Shown here piece by piece: positions 35,218-44,245 of a DNA stretch of 64,000 nucleotides. The stretch covers positions 348,758 through 412,757 of the forward strand of contig JBCCKF010000002.1 of assembly GCA_039027435.1 (NCBI GenBank). Reading direction: 5' to 3'. The stretch comes from CALBPI01 sp039027435 (GTDB lineage Bacteria; Pseudomonadota; Gammaproteobacteria; Steroidobacterales; Woeseiaceae). Every line of letters starts with the position of its first letter. The stretch's first letter is position 1. A model generated the notes under the pieces. The model was given only the letters and a program-made list of their open reading frames with translations. It had not been told where the DNA came from and did no database searches. The position numbers and the translations under genes are program-made.

Positions 35218-36600
35218 GTGCTCAAGGCTCTGAAAATGGCCCTGTGGACACTCAGGATTGCACTACCAAAAGTGGCAGTCGGCTGGATGTTTGCGTTGCT
35301 GACAATCGACTTCAATCGAGTCGCGATTGTGGAGTTCGGTATTGCCGCAATCATCGTGTCGTCCCTGCTTTCAATCCATTATTTCCTCGCGCCATTTCAG
35401 GTCGTTACAGGCCGGATTGCCGATTGCCACCCGGTGATGGGGTACAGACGGTCGCCCTACTTGCTGGGCGCAAGCGCAGTGGCTAGCCTGCTATTCCTGG
35501 CACTGCCGACCGTGACCATTTCGATGGGTGGTGGATCAACCGGCGCGATGATCGCAGGTGTAGCTTTGTTCGTTATGTTCGGGCTATGCATGGCTGTGAT
35601 CGCAGATAGTTACCATTCGCTCATCGCAGAGGTCACCGAGAAACAGTACCGCCCGACCGTGATTGCAGTCGTATGGGTCGTCATGATCCTGAGCACGATC
35701 TTCTCCGCAATCGTGATGAACGCTGTGCAACCGGAGTTCTCCCCGGAAACCATGCAGAGGCTCTACAACCTCACGCCACCGATCGTGATTCTCTCCGTCG
35801 TCATCGGCCTCGTCGGCGTGGAGCGCCGAATGAACGCCGAGGAGATTCAGACCGCGATCAATAAAGCGAGATCGCTCGCACCCGCCGGCAATCCACTTGC
35901 CTCCGCCGCACGCCTGATCAGCGCCCACTCGGAGACGCGGCGTTTCTTCATCTTCATCAGCCTCGCCATATTCGCCATCTTCCTTCAGGAGAATTTGATC
36001 GAAGTGTTCGGTGCGGAAGTCTTTGGCATGCAGGTAAGTGAAACCCGCAGACTCCAACCCATATGGGGCGGCGGTATTTTGTTCGGTATGGTGCTGATGG
36101 GGACCATTAGCGCAGGGTTTAGCGTTCCAAAACACGTCTCTACGCTCATCGGCTGCACAGGCGCGGGCATCGGCTTCGTGTTGCTTGGGTTTGTCGGATT
36201 CTTTGGACTCGAGAACCTTCTGCTGCCGACCCTGTTCTACCTCGGGTTTTGTGCCGGCATCTTTAACGTCGGCGCGCTCGCATTGATGATGGACATGACG
36301 GTCGACGGCGCAACCGGCATGTACATGGGTCTCTGGGGCGTGGCACAGGCCGCCGGGATGGGGCTTTCCGCCGTGATCGCCGGCACATTGCATACCAGTC
36401 TTATTGCGAGCGGACTCATGAAAGCAGAAGTTGCCTATTGGGCGATATTCGGGCTCGAGTCAGTCCTGCTCATCGTTGCCGCAGCACTCCTGTTCGGACT
36501 GAAACCGGATGTATTCCAGGCACAAGCGCAGAGCATACGGCGCGACAGATCCGACACCGATGATGCAATGGCAGGCACGTTGGGCGTCACCAGTGCCTGA
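35218..36600 (+). CDS. BCD-family MFS transporter (PucC/LhaA-like)
   Basis: The 460-residue protein has about twelve membrane helices. It carries the PucC-family blocks LPKVAVGWMFALLTIDFNRV, the loop RIADCHPVMGYRRSPYLLGA, and FNVGALALMMDMTVDGATGMYMGLWGVAQAAG. Characterised relatives help deliver bacteriochlorophyll to light-harvesting complexes. There is no photosynthesis gene in the window, so here it may carry another tetrapyrrole or an unrelated ligand. The methyltransferase gene downstream starts inside its last codons, implying a shared process. The start is a GTG with a GGGA site; an ATG at 35236 is possible. Confidence 0.82.
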   Translation: MLKALKMALWTLRIALPKVAVGWMFALLTIDFNRVAIVEFGIAAIIVSSLLSIHYFLAPFQVVTGRIADCHPVMGYRRSPYLLGASAVASLLFLALPTVTISMGGGSTGAMIAGVALFVMFGLCMAVIADSYHSLIAEVTEKQYRPTVIAVVWVVMILSTIFSAIVMNAVQPEFSPETMQRLYNLTPPIVILSVVIGLVGVERRMNAEEIQTAINKARSLAPAGNPLASAARLISAHSETRRFFIFISLAIFAIFLQENLIEVFGAEVFGMQVSETRRLQPIWGGGILFGMVLMGTISAGFSVPKHVSTLIGCTGAGIGFVLLGFVGFFGLENLLLPTLFYLGFCAGIFNVGALALMMDMTVDGATGMYMGLWGVAQAAGMGLSAVIAGTLHTSLIASGLMKAEVAYWAIFGLESVLLIVAAALLFGLKPDVFQAQAQSIRRDRSDTDDAMAGTLGVTSA

Positions 36601-37405
36601 GCAACGTCTCGACTTCAGCTTCGACCGCCGGGTCGCGACCGACTATGACGCGGTCCGTGGTCACCCACCGGCCGTTTCTGTCGAAATCGGCCGCGTTATC
36701 GCCAACGAGTTTGGTGAAGGCACGCTGCTCTTCGAACCCGGCGTAGGTACTGGTCGCATTGCCCTGCCGGCCTTGGCCGCAGGCTGTGAAGTTGTAGGGG
36801 CAGACCTCTCTGCCGAGATGCTCTCGGCACTGAATACAGGATCCAATCGTGAAACCGGTCGATTGCATCTCGTGCGTTGCGATCTGGATCACCTGCCGTT
36901 CAAACCTCAGGTATTCGACGCGGTGCTCTGCGTGCATGTGCTGCATCTCATCGCCGACTGGCAAGCACTACTAGCGAACCTAATGCGCCTCACAAAGCCT
37001 GGCGGCACCATCATGCTCGGACGAGACTGGATCGATCCGCAGTCCTTTGTGGGAAAGATTCGTCACGAATTTCGGATGGCGGCAGTGCAACTTAGCGAAC
37101 AGATCAGCGCCCCGCCGGGTGCGCGCGCCTTCGTCGGGCGACTGATCGAGCTCGGCGCACAACCGATTGATGAAGGACACGAGCGCACCGCCGCCGAGTG
37201 GCAAACCGAGCTGACGCCACGGCAGGTACTCGATCAGATACGCGAAAAAGATGATGCAGAGAGCTGGGTGCTACCGGATGAGTTACTCGTCCGCGTGATG
37301 GAGCGACTGGACGCCTTCGCTGCGAGTGAATTCGAAGATATCGACAAGCCACTGCCCGTCACACGTCGATTCGTGTATTCGCAATTTCGAGTGCCGCAGG
37401 CCTGA
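36560..37405 (+). CDS. Class I SAM-dependent methyltransferase
   Basis: The product of about 281 residues has the SAM-binding loop LLFEPGVGTGRIALPALA, the acidic strand-two end VVGADLSAEML, the motif CDLDHLPFKPQVFDAVLCVHVLHLI, and KPGGTIMLG. The acceptor cannot be assigned. Translation begins at ATG 36560 or 36563, inside the 3' end of the BCD-transporter gene, so the two are tightly coupled. The C-terminal half (about 165-281) is not a known domain and may bind the substrate. Confidence 0.82.
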   Translation: MMQWQARWASPVPEQRLDFSFDRRVATDYDAVRGHPPAVSVEIGRVIANEFGEGTLLFEPGVGTGRIALPALAAGCEVVGADLSAEMLSALNTGSNRETGRLHLVRCDLDHLPFKPQVFDAVLCVHVLHLIADWQALLANLMRLTKPGGTIMLGRDWIDPQSFVGKIRHEFRMAAVQLSEQISAPPGARAFVGRLIELGAQPIDEGHERTAAEWQTELTPRQVLDQIREKDDAESWVLPDELLVRVMERLDAFAASEFEDIDKPLPVTRRFVYSQFRVPQA

Positions 37406-37435
37406 ACTCAGACCTGCGACACTCTTGCATCGATC

Positions 37436-39961
37436 CTAGAAGTTAACCGCGAACCGCACGCCGTAGCTGCGCGGCAATGGCATGTGCAACAGATAACCGC
37501 GCCCGGGCGCAAACCCGTCCGGATTGCCGAGATCCACGACGCGCTGCCCATTGGTCACCGAGTCATCATCAAACACGTTATCGATGAAGCCCGTGATCTG
37601 GTAGCGATCACTTTCGAGGCTCGCGACTAAATTCATACGCCAGAACGACGGCAGATAGTTGAGATTCGACTCGTCCATGTAGCGACGTGAACGGTAGATG
37701 CCAGTCGCACTGGTCACAAGATCAAAGTCGGTGGCGCCGAGGCGCTGACGGTAGTCGATCGAGGCATTCAACGAATGGCGTGGATTCTTGCCCACACGGT
37801 TGCCGGAGAAGTCCGCGTCGATGTTGCCCGCCTCTGCTTTGTTCAACGTCGTTGAGTGCTCCGCGGTCTGGATGAACTCGTCGAACACAGCATCGGTGTA
37901 GGCATAGCCTGCCGTCAGGTGCCAGCGGTCGCTGATGCGCCATGAAGCATCCAATTCGACACCAAACACCTCGACACGGCCGGCGTTCGTAATCCCGGGA
38001 ATCGGCGATATGCTACCCGCTGGCTGCTGTTGCACACCGATTTGCTGGTCACGATAGTCGTTGTAGTAAATCGCAGTATTCAGCCGAAGACCCCGCTCGG
38101 GGAAGTCGTTCTTCGCGCCGATCTCATAGGTGGTCACGCGCTCCTCGTTGTAGCGCTGACCCTCGAGCGTGACCGCCTCATTCGCTGAGAAACCGCCGGG
38201 TTTGAAGCCCGTCGTAACCGCGGCGTAGTACAGCGAGAAATCCGTTGGCGTGTACTCAACCGCGACACGCGGTGTGAATACGTTGCTCTCAACGCTGTCA
38301 CTGACGAAGCAGTTGTACGCAACATTTGGATACCGCTGTGACTGCGGCACATCGCGATCATCGGTCTCAGGCGGACAAAACTCGAGCGGCACCTGCTGCA
38401 GGAGACTCACCTGCTGGCGGTTCCAGGTCGGTACCGTGTAATCGATGTCGTCGATGGAGTAGCGACCTTCAGTGCTCACACTCCACTCATCGTTGATGTC
38501 GAACGTGAACGATGCGAACGCCGAGTAGTGATCGGTCTCACGACGCTGCGGGTTGTCCGCAATCGTGCCAGGGTTCGGCGCATTCGAAAGTCCGAACGGC
38601 GGTCCTGCGAGGAATGAATTCGGATTACGCAGCCAGAACTGCGCGCCATTTCGAAGCTTCGCCGTCTCAAGATACGCGGTGGCGCCAACGATCCAGCTCA
38701 CGCGGTCTCGCGAGCCAGCATGGCGCAGTTCGTGCGACTGATGTTTGAAGTCGTAGTCGAGAATGTTGATCGTCGAAATTGAAAACGCGAACGGGTCGGT
38801 CACCGCGAAGTCAGTGTAGTCCGTATCTGCACGGTCGTAGCTCGTGTTTTCCATGAAGCCCGCGAGGTAGGTCAACGTGCCGCTGGCAAGTTCAAGATCG
38901 ACCTGCAGCGTACCGAATTGCTGGCGCTGCTCCAGCCCGACAAACGGCGCACCGGTGGCAGGATCGAGCGAGTAATCGATATCGCTCTCGCTGGCAGACA
39001 ACTCGCCGAGCACCACACCGCGAGTACAGGCATTGAATACCTGTGGTGACGCGCCGGAAAGGTCCTCGGGGCATGGCAGCCGCGGTGAGCCTGGCGGGCC
39101 GGCGCTAAACGTGCCACCCGGCACCGGCAGGCGATCGCTGTAGGGCACCAGCGCGGATGCGGGCTGGCTGTAGTCTTCATCGCTGTACTGATAGCGGCTA
39201 TAGACGGTCAGTCGCTCGGACGGCGTCCAAAGCAGCGCTAACGAACCCGCCAGTGAATTCTCAGCACCCAGATCCTCACCGGTGTTCGGGTTATCGAAGA
39301 AACCCTCGAAGTCGTGCTTCGCGACCGAAGTGCGGAATGCCAGTTTATCGGTGATCGGTCCGGAAACTCCCACATCAACGGTTTGCCGACCGCCGTTGCC
39401 GACTTCCACACCCGCGCGGCTTTCCCACTCGAAGGTCGGCCGGCGAGTGATCACATTGATCGCGCCACCGAATGCGTTGCGCCCGTATAGCAGCGTTTGC
39501 GGTCCCTTCACGACCTCAATCCGCTCAACGTCGAGCAGCCGGGTAGACAACGCACTCGAGCCACCCGGGATGCTGAGGTTTTCTGTCGATGCATCGATGT
39601 GATCAATCAACATCGCAACGCTTGGCCGCCCACGTTCGTTCTGCATGCCGCGCATCGCCGGACGTGTGTCCTGCACGAATCCGCCAATATCGAAGGTGAG
39701 CCCAGCGATCAGCAGACCCGAGTCGCTGATGGTGTCAAAGCCCTGCAATCGAAGTTGCTCCGAATCGAGCACTTTGACAGCGACGGGAACCTCTTGGTTG
39801 CGCTCTTTGCGTTTTCGGGCAGTCACGACGATTTCGTCAATAACCACTCGTGAGGGTTCTGCCTCAGTGGTTTGTCCGTTGGCTGGGGTTGTTGAAAGCC
39901 CGAAGGCCGCTGAGATAAGCAAGACGCCCAGGCCAAACCTGGTTCGCTGATACGCATTCAT
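37436..39961 (-). CDS. TonB-dependent outer-membrane receptor
   Basis: From ATG 39961 the 841-residue product has a signal peptide (MNAYQRTRFGLGVLLISAAF ... ANG), a TonB-box-like IDEIVVTARKR, and a plug domain (VPVAVKVLDSEQLRLQG, GRNAFGGAINVITRRP). A 22-strand type barrel follows, ending in the aromatic YGVRFAVNF. Such receptors import iron complexes, vitamin B12, sugars or other large ligands. No siderophore gene is near, and the EIVVTARKR opening is common in receptors for diverse carbon compounds. It converges with the methyltransferase gene and may serve the same ligand as the BCD transporter. Confidence 0.92.
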   Translation of the reverse strand: MNAYQRTRFGLGVLLISAAFGLSTTPANGQTTEAEPSRVVIDEIVVTARKRKERNQEVPVAVKVLDSEQLRLQGFDTISDSGLLIAGLTFDIGGFVQDTRPAMRGMQNERGRPSVAMLIDHIDASTENLSIPGGSSALSTRLLDVERIEVVKGPQTLLYGRNAFGGAINVITRRPTFEWESRAGVEVGNGGRQTVDVGVSGPITDKLAFRTSVAKHDFEGFFDNPNTGEDLGAENSLAGSLALLWTPSERLTVYSRYQYSDEDYSQPASALVPYSDRLPVPGGTFSAGPPGSPRLPCPEDLSGASPQVFNACTRGVVLGELSASESDIDYSLDPATGAPFVGLEQRQQFGTLQVDLELASGTLTYLAGFMENTSYDRADTDYTDFAVTDPFAFSISTINILDYDFKHQSHELRHAGSRDRVSWIVGATAYLETAKLRNGAQFWLRNPNSFLAGPPFGLSNAPNPGTIADNPQRRETDHYSAFASFTFDINDEWSVSTEGRYSIDDIDYTVPTWNRQQVSLLQQVPLEFCPPETDDRDVPQSQRYPNVAYNCFVSDSVESNVFTPRVAVEYTPTDFSLYYAAVTTGFKPGGFSANEAVTLEGQRYNEERVTTYEIGAKNDFPERGLRLNTAIYYNDYRDQQIGVQQQPAGSISPIPGITNAGRVEVFGVELDASWRISDRWHLTAGYAYTDAVFDEFIQTAEHSTTLNKAEAGNIDADFSGNRVGKNPRHSLNASIDYRQRLGATDFDLVTSATGIYRSRRYMDESNLNYLPSFWRMNLVASLESDRYQITGFIDNVFDDDSVTNGQRVVDLGNPDGFAPGRGYLLHMPLPRSYGVRFAVNF

Positions 39962-40075
39962 TTTTAGTCCCCTAAGACTGCATATTGTTGGCTGAAGTCC
40001 CACCCCAGAAGGACTGTCAACTTCAATGTACACTTATAGAGGAAATAGCGTCAATCTAAATTGACGCAGATCATG

Positions 40076-40603
40076 TCAATCCGGTTTGTAGGCGTGTAGG
40101 AACCCCTCCAGATAGCGTCCCCACCAGGCATTGAAGGGGTGCACCTTATCGGTCTCACCAGCGTCATTGACGAGCGGCCGGCCCTCATTGGCCCAAAGGA
40201 ACAGCGAGCCGTCGAGGTTGGATACCGACCCATAACCCGCTGATTCGAGCTCACGAACCGCAATTGACGAACGCACCCCAAGCGAGCAGTACACCACGAT
40301 CGGACGATCGCCTGACGTTCCTGCGATTTCGAGAAGGCGCTCGGTGTTCGGCGCATGAATCGCGCCCGGAATGCGGCTCACCGCAAACTCATCGGCTTTT
40401 CGCACGTCGATGACCAACGTGTCTTCAAGTGTTTCCGAGAGCGCGCTTGTCGACACGTGCTCAACGTCGCTGAACTCCTGCCGCACCTCGACCATCTTTT
40501 TCTCAAGACGTTCGGCGACCGCATCGCTCGACCGGGAGTCGGCAGAGGCAGCCATCGCACCAGCGGTAAACATCACCATTGCGGCAAGCACTCGACGCAT
40601 CAC
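40076..40603 (-). CDS. Exported rhodanese-like domain protein
   Basis: The 175-residue product has a signal peptide (RRVLAAMVMFTAGAMAASA) and one rhodanese domain with LVIDVRKADEFAVSRIPGAIHAPN and the active-site loop VVYCSLGVRSS. The loop keeps the catalytic Cys, so sulfur transfer or a related Cys-based reaction is possible, probably in the periplasm. The C-terminus (FNAWWGRYLEGFLHAYKPD) is not part of the domain. Five bases separate it from the flavodoxin-like gene upstream, suggesting one operon. The natural sulfur donor is unknown. Confidence 0.85.
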   Translation of the reverse strand: MMRRVLAAMVMFTAGAMAASADSRSSDAVAERLEKKMVEVRQEFSDVEHVSTSALSETLEDTLVIDVRKADEFAVSRIPGAIHAPNTERLLEIAGTSGDRPIVVYCSLGVRSSIAVRELESAGYGSVSNLDGSLFLWANEGRPLVNDAGETDKVHPFNAWWGRYLEGFLHAYKPD

Positions 40604-40607
40604 AGTC

Positions 40608-41366
40608 TCAGCGCTTGTGCTCGGGGCTTTGGAAATCCGTGTGGCAGCCAGCGTCCCAAACCTCTGGCTGGTTGCCGTGCGCGGGAATACCGCCCGCGTC
40701 TTTCAGCATGCGGGCCAGATGCAAACAGTTCCAAACCAGAAACGTGGTGTTGCGGTTGGTAAAGTCGTTTTCCGGTCCGCCGGAACCCTCGTCTCGATAG
40801 GAAGGACCGGGACCTGCCTCACCCATCCAGCCGGCATCCGCCTGTGGCGGGACGGTGTAGCCGATGTGCGAGAGCGAAAACAGAATATTCATCGCGCAGT
40901 GCTTCACGCCATCTTCATTGCCAGTGATCAAGGTCGCACCGACCTTCCCATAGTCGCGATACTGACCCTTTTCATTGAAATCGTGGGTGTAGCCATACAT
41001 GCGCTCGAGTACGCGATTACAGACCGAGCTCTTTTCGCCGAGCCAAACCGACGTACAAACGATCAGGATGTCACAGGCATCGACTTTGGCCTGCAGCTCG
41101 GGCCAATCATCACGTGCCCACTCATCGGTTTCTGCCATATTCTTGCCGAGACCCGCAGCAATCTCGTAGTCCACCGGACGAATGATCTCGGTCTTAACGC
41201 CATTGGCCTTGAATATGCTGTCTGCAACACCGACCAGCCCCTCGGTATGAGAGAGCACGGGCGTTCGGTTCAGCGTGCAGTTCAGAAACAACGCAGACAG
41301 ATCATCGTATTTTGCGGGTGGCGCTTCGCACTGATGCTCGGTGATGTTCTTGAGTTGATCGGTCAT
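40608..41366 (-). CDS. Flavodoxin-family / NAD(P)H-dependent FMN reductase-like protein
   Basis: From ATG 41366 the 252-residue product has a flavodoxin-like fold: ALFLNCTLNRTPVLSHTEGL at the FMN phosphate position, ACDILIVCTSVWLGEKSSVCNRVLERM, and GKVGATLITGNEDGVKHCAMNILF. It resembles the WrbA/NQO-like flavodoxin family proteins that reduce quinones or flavins. No electron partner is encoded nearby except the rhodanese. Several Cys residues (CTLNR, CTSVW, VCNR) are noteworthy for redox work. The longer upstream frame overlaps the next gene and is not used. Confidence 0.8.
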   Translation of the reverse strand: MTDQLKNITEHQCEAPPAKYDDLSALFLNCTLNRTPVLSHTEGLVGVADSIFKANGVKTEIIRPVDYEIAAGLGKNMAETDEWARDDWPELQAKVDACDILIVCTSVWLGEKSSVCNRVLERMYGYTHDFNEKGQYRDYGKVGATLITGNEDGVKHCAMNILFSLSHIGYTVPPQADAGWMGEAGPGPSYRDEGSGGPENDFTNRNTTFLVWNCLHLARMLKDAGGIPAHGNQPEVWDAGCHTDFQSPEHKR

Positions 41367-41437
41367 GGTTTTGTCCCTCGTATTTTGATTGTGGATCTTT
41401 GCGCCCGCTCTCGAAGACCGGTGACGTGCCCACTCAA

Positions 41438-41950
41438 TTACACAGTATGCAGATTCTTCACGGCTGCGCCTAACAGCAACCGTGAATACAGCCTGTGGAA
41501 CGGAAACGTCCACCGGATATACCACGGAAACTTGCCCCTTCCGCGATGACCTGAATTGCTTGCGACCACAGCAGAGCCGAAGTAAAGATAGGTTGCGCCA
41601 CCCCGAGGCTCACACATCAACCAGGAACGGGTCTTATCGGTAAAGTCACACAACAGAATCTGCCAATCTTCTCGCCGTTCAACGGACCACGCCGCGAATT
41701 GCTCGGATGTCCCCGCCGCCAGCGCATCGATATCGGCCTGAGTCGAGGGTTTACCGGCCGCATACATCAAGATCCGCCGCTCGATCGCGAACAGACGTGT
41801 TCCATAGAACGCCCGAAGGTAGCGCTCCAGTGAGACACTGCCCTCAACTATCGCGCAATAGCCATCCGTGTAGCCGCGTGCCTTATACGCGCGCAGCAGC
41901 GAAAACGTCGGCAACGCGGTTTTCTGAATCTTCGAAGCCATCGATTCCAT
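41438..41950 (-). CDS. Conserved hypothetical protein
   Basis: The 170-residue product has no recognisable family. Visible features are an amphipathic N-terminal helix, a mixed alpha/beta middle with RREDWQILLCDFTDKTRSWLMCEP, and a basic, aromatic C-terminus (GKFPWYIRWTFPFHRLYSRLLLGA) that could associate with the membrane. Codon use matches the neighbours. It is read from ATG 41950, or from a second ATG nine bases later, and is divergent from the potassium-channel gene. Confidence 0.65.
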   Translation of the reverse strand: MESMASKIQKTALPTFSLLRAYKARGYTDGYCAIVEGSVSLERYLRAFYGTRLFAIERRILMYAAGKPSTQADIDALAAGTSEQFAAWSVERREDWQILLCDFTDKTRSWLMCEPRGGATYLYFGSAVVASNSGHRGRGKFPWYIRWTFPFHRLYSRLLLGAAVKNLHTV

Positions 41951-42041
41951 TATGAAGGTAAAGCTGGGTAAAGGTTTGCTGCAGTTGCGCGCTTCGCGGA
42001 TTTCTCCGACACTTCAACTGGGACATATGGAAGGGTGAGCC

Positions 42042-42497
42042 GTGTTTACACAACTCACACTCGGGACAATCGTCACGGTTGCATGCGTGATGTTTCATAT
42101 TGGTGGGTTGGTCGTATTACTCGATTGGCTTAATCGCATTACGCCTAGGATCGAGCGTCAGTTCGAGCATCTTGCGGGCACCTTCATGCTAATCGTCGCC
42201 GCAGTACTCGGCATCATCTTACTGCACACCATTGAGGTGTGGTCGTGGGCACTGCTGTACATGGCGCTCGGAGAATTCGAAAGCCTCACACGCGCGCTGT
42301 ATTTCTCTGTAGCAACCGCGACGACAGTTGGCTATGGTGACATCGTGCTCACCCCTGCATGGCAGCTGCTGAGCACGTTTGAAGCGATGAGTGGGTTTAT
42401 TCTGTTTGGTGCGAGTACCGCATTTCTGTTTGCACTGGTCGGCGATCTATTCAAGGAAACGCCCTCGCCCGTGCGAAGGCGTCGAGAGCGGGACTAA
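42042..42497 (+). CDS. Two-TM potassium channel family protein
   Basis: The 151-residue membrane protein has two N-terminal hydrophobic segments and then the pore helix and selectivity filter SVATATTVGYGDIVLTP, followed by a last membrane helix (FEAMSGFILFGASTAFLFALV). TVGYGD is the canonical K+ filter. It lacks an RCK/TrkA-N regulatory domain; the tail is short and Arg-rich. It begins with GTG. The outer-membrane barrel gene follows after 29 bp. Confidence 0.88.
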   Translation: MFTQLTLGTIVTVACVMFHIGGLVVLLDWLNRITPRIERQFEHLAGTFMLIVAAVLGIILLHTIEVWSWALLYMALGEFESLTRALYFSVATATTVGYGDIVLTPAWQLLSTFEAMSGFILFGASTAFLFALVGDLFKETPSPVRRRRERD

Positions 42498-42526
42498 CGT
42501 TGAAAGTACTCTGGGGGGGAGTTTCG

Positions 42527-43084
42527 ATGACACGACTAATTCGTTCGACGATTTTCATTATGCTGCTAAGCCTCTTTGCAACAGCCGCAGCACAAGAAGC
42601 CAATCCGACCGGTTTTGCGTTCTCGCTCGGGTTTGGCCCCTCAACCATCGAAGATGTCGACGGCCCCGGTGACGAATTCGACGGCGGTGATATCGGTTGG
42701 AACTTCGACGTTGAGTGGCGCTTCATCGAATACGTCGCGCTCGGCATGAACATCGCCACCTTCGGCGAAGACACCGATTTCTTCAACGGCACCGATACGA
42801 CGATCGAGATCAACGGCCTTGGCGTGTATGCACGCGGCTATCTGCCGGTGAATGAGAAATTACTGCTGCACGCAACCTGGGGGAGCTTCTCGTACGACGC
42901 TGACGTTGACCCTAACCAGAATTTCAATATCTTGATTTTTGACGGCAGCGCTGATGCGTATGGACTTGGCGCCGATTACCGCTTGAGCAAGAACTGGAGC
43001 GCCCGCTTTGATCATCGTTGGTACGACGGTCAACGCCGCGAAGCAGGCACACTCACAACGCTAGGGTTTCGATTCCAGTTCTGA
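42527..43084 (+). CDS. Outer-membrane beta-barrel protein
   Basis: The 185-residue product has a signal peptide (MTRLIRSTIFIMLLSLFATA ... A) and alternating beta strands of an 8-strand barrel: TGFAFSLGFGPST, VEWRFIEYVALGMNI, GLGVYARGYLP, and GLGADYRLSKNWSARFDHRW. The terminal Phe signature is GFRFQF. It resembles the OmpA/OmpW-type transmembrane domain family. A strong GGGGGGAG stands upstream of the chosen ATG. The last 24 bases overlap the convergent gene. Confidence 0.82.
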   Translation: MTRLIRSTIFIMLLSLFATAAAQEANPTGFAFSLGFGPSTIEDVDGPGDEFDGGDIGWNFDVEWRFIEYVALGMNIATFGEDTDFFNGTDTTIEINGLGVYARGYLPVNEKLLLHATWGSFSYDADVDPNQNFNILIFDGSADAYGLGADYRLSKNWSARFDHRWYDGQRREAGTLTTLGFRFQF

Positions 43085-43570
43085 ACTACAGTCGGCGCTA
43101 ATGCGGGCGAATGTCAGTGTGAATCCTTCATCACCGGCATCGCTCACTCTCACCTGCAATTCGCACCATGACATCAAGCGGTAATCCAGCCGTTTCGGAA
43201 AGTCATGGCTCAGGTTTTCGAAAACGGCATGTTTGCTGGAAGCGCTGACCATACCGAACGGCACAGGCAACTTGTTCTCGGGAACACTCGCCAGGTAAAT
43301 GACGCTGCCCGACGCTTCATAAAGGAGCAACGCTTCGGAAAACCGCACACTGCCGTCTTCCTTCAACAACGACTGACCGAGCCCTCGATAGATGCCGGGT
43401 GCGACGGTTTCCCACGACTCGGTTCGTATCGTTTCCTCGCGTTCCTGCTGCCAGTTACCCAGTAACCAGCTGATCATGGAAATTTGAGTTGACTCGCTTG
43501 CGTCCTGTTCAGCGCGGCCCGTGAGTGCGAAACAACACACCAGAGCCACAATAAGAGGACGCGCAATCAT
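43061..43570 (-). CDS. DUF6265-like exported protein
   Basis: The 169-residue product has a signal peptide (IARPLIVALVCCFALTGRA) and the DUF6265 pattern: WLLGNWQQEREE ... ESWETVAPGIYRGLGQS, LLLYEASGSVIYLASVPENK and VFENLSHDFPKRLDYR. This lipocalin-like family is common in proteobacteria and has no known function; members are probably periplasmic ligand binders. One base separates it from the lipocalin gene upstream, so they are cotranscribed. Confidence 0.78.
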   Translation of the reverse strand: MIARPLIVALVCCFALTGRAEQDASESTQISMISWLLGNWQQEREETIRTESWETVAPGIYRGLGQSLLKEDGSVRFSEALLLYEASGSVIYLASVPENKLPVPFGMVSASSKHAVFENLSHDFPKRLDYRLMSWCELQVRVSDAGDEGFTLTFARISADCSSELESKP

Positions 43571-43571
43571 C

Positions 43572-44120
43572 TCACTGATCGTCGTCGTAGCGGTGTGGCA
43601 CGACGCGAAGTTTCGTGAGGTCGTAACCCTCTTTGATCAGCATGGCTTTGATCGCCTCATAGTCCTGCGGTGGCATTTCAGGCGTGCGCGACATGATCCA
43701 AACGTAATCACGCTTGGTTCGACCGATGACCGTCTGGGTGTAGTCCTCGTTCAGATACACGATGCGGTACTCCGCCTTGATCGGCCACACGAAACGCATA
43801 CCCCAGATCGCGTTGGAACCATCGTCACGAACAAAACCGACCGGTGTATATTTTTTGGCTTTACCATCGAACCCACCTTTTCGGAAAGAAAACGTGGTGT
43901 CGATGATGCCCGGCTCTCGAAGCTCATAGCTTTCAATCGCGTTGTACGCTTTTTTCTCGATGAACGTCGGGATCGCGGCGATCACGTACCAGTCACCCAT
44001 AAACCGTTCCAGGTCGACCTTTTGCTCGGTGCGGATCGGGCCGAGGTCAGCGGTACTGGCGCAGCCCGAAAGACCGGCAACGGCAACCATGACAGCAACC
44101 AACGATTGAAATTTGCTCAC
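43572..44120 (-). CDS. blc: Outer-membrane lipocalin lipoprotein, Blc-like
   Basis: From a GTG at 44120 the 182-residue product has a lipoprotein signal (SKFQSLVAVMVAVAGLSGCAS). It has the lipocalin first motif LERFMGDWYVIAAIPTF (GxW), middle strands, and RDYVWIMSRTPEMPPQDYEAI, as in Blc. Blc binds lysophospholipids or fatty acids at the outer membrane. The longer open frame upstream would bury the signal peptide, which is why the GTG is chosen. It is first of a pair with the DUF6265 gene. Confidence 0.87.
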   Translation of the reverse strand: MSKFQSLVAVMVAVAGLSGCASTADLGPIRTEQKVDLERFMGDWYVIAAIPTFIEKKAYNAIESYELREPGIIDTTFSFRKGGFDGKAKKYTPVGFVRDDGSNAIWGMRFVWPIKAEYRIVYLNEDYTQTVIGRTKRDYVWIMSRTPEMPPQDYEAIKAMLIKEGYDLTKLRVVPHRYDDDQ

Positions 44121-44245
44121 GCAATCATCTCCGAATTTCTTCTTGCGAATGCATTCGACAGCTGCGACTGACTGGATGTCGACCATTCACCGAAAACAGC
44201 GCCCTCACCCCACTCCAGTTCGCGCACCCTTGTCGATTCCGAGCT

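Noticed and set aside
35218..36600. Photosynthesis gene cluster
   Set aside because: Only the PucC-family transporter is present; no bch, crt, puf or puh gene occurs in the window.
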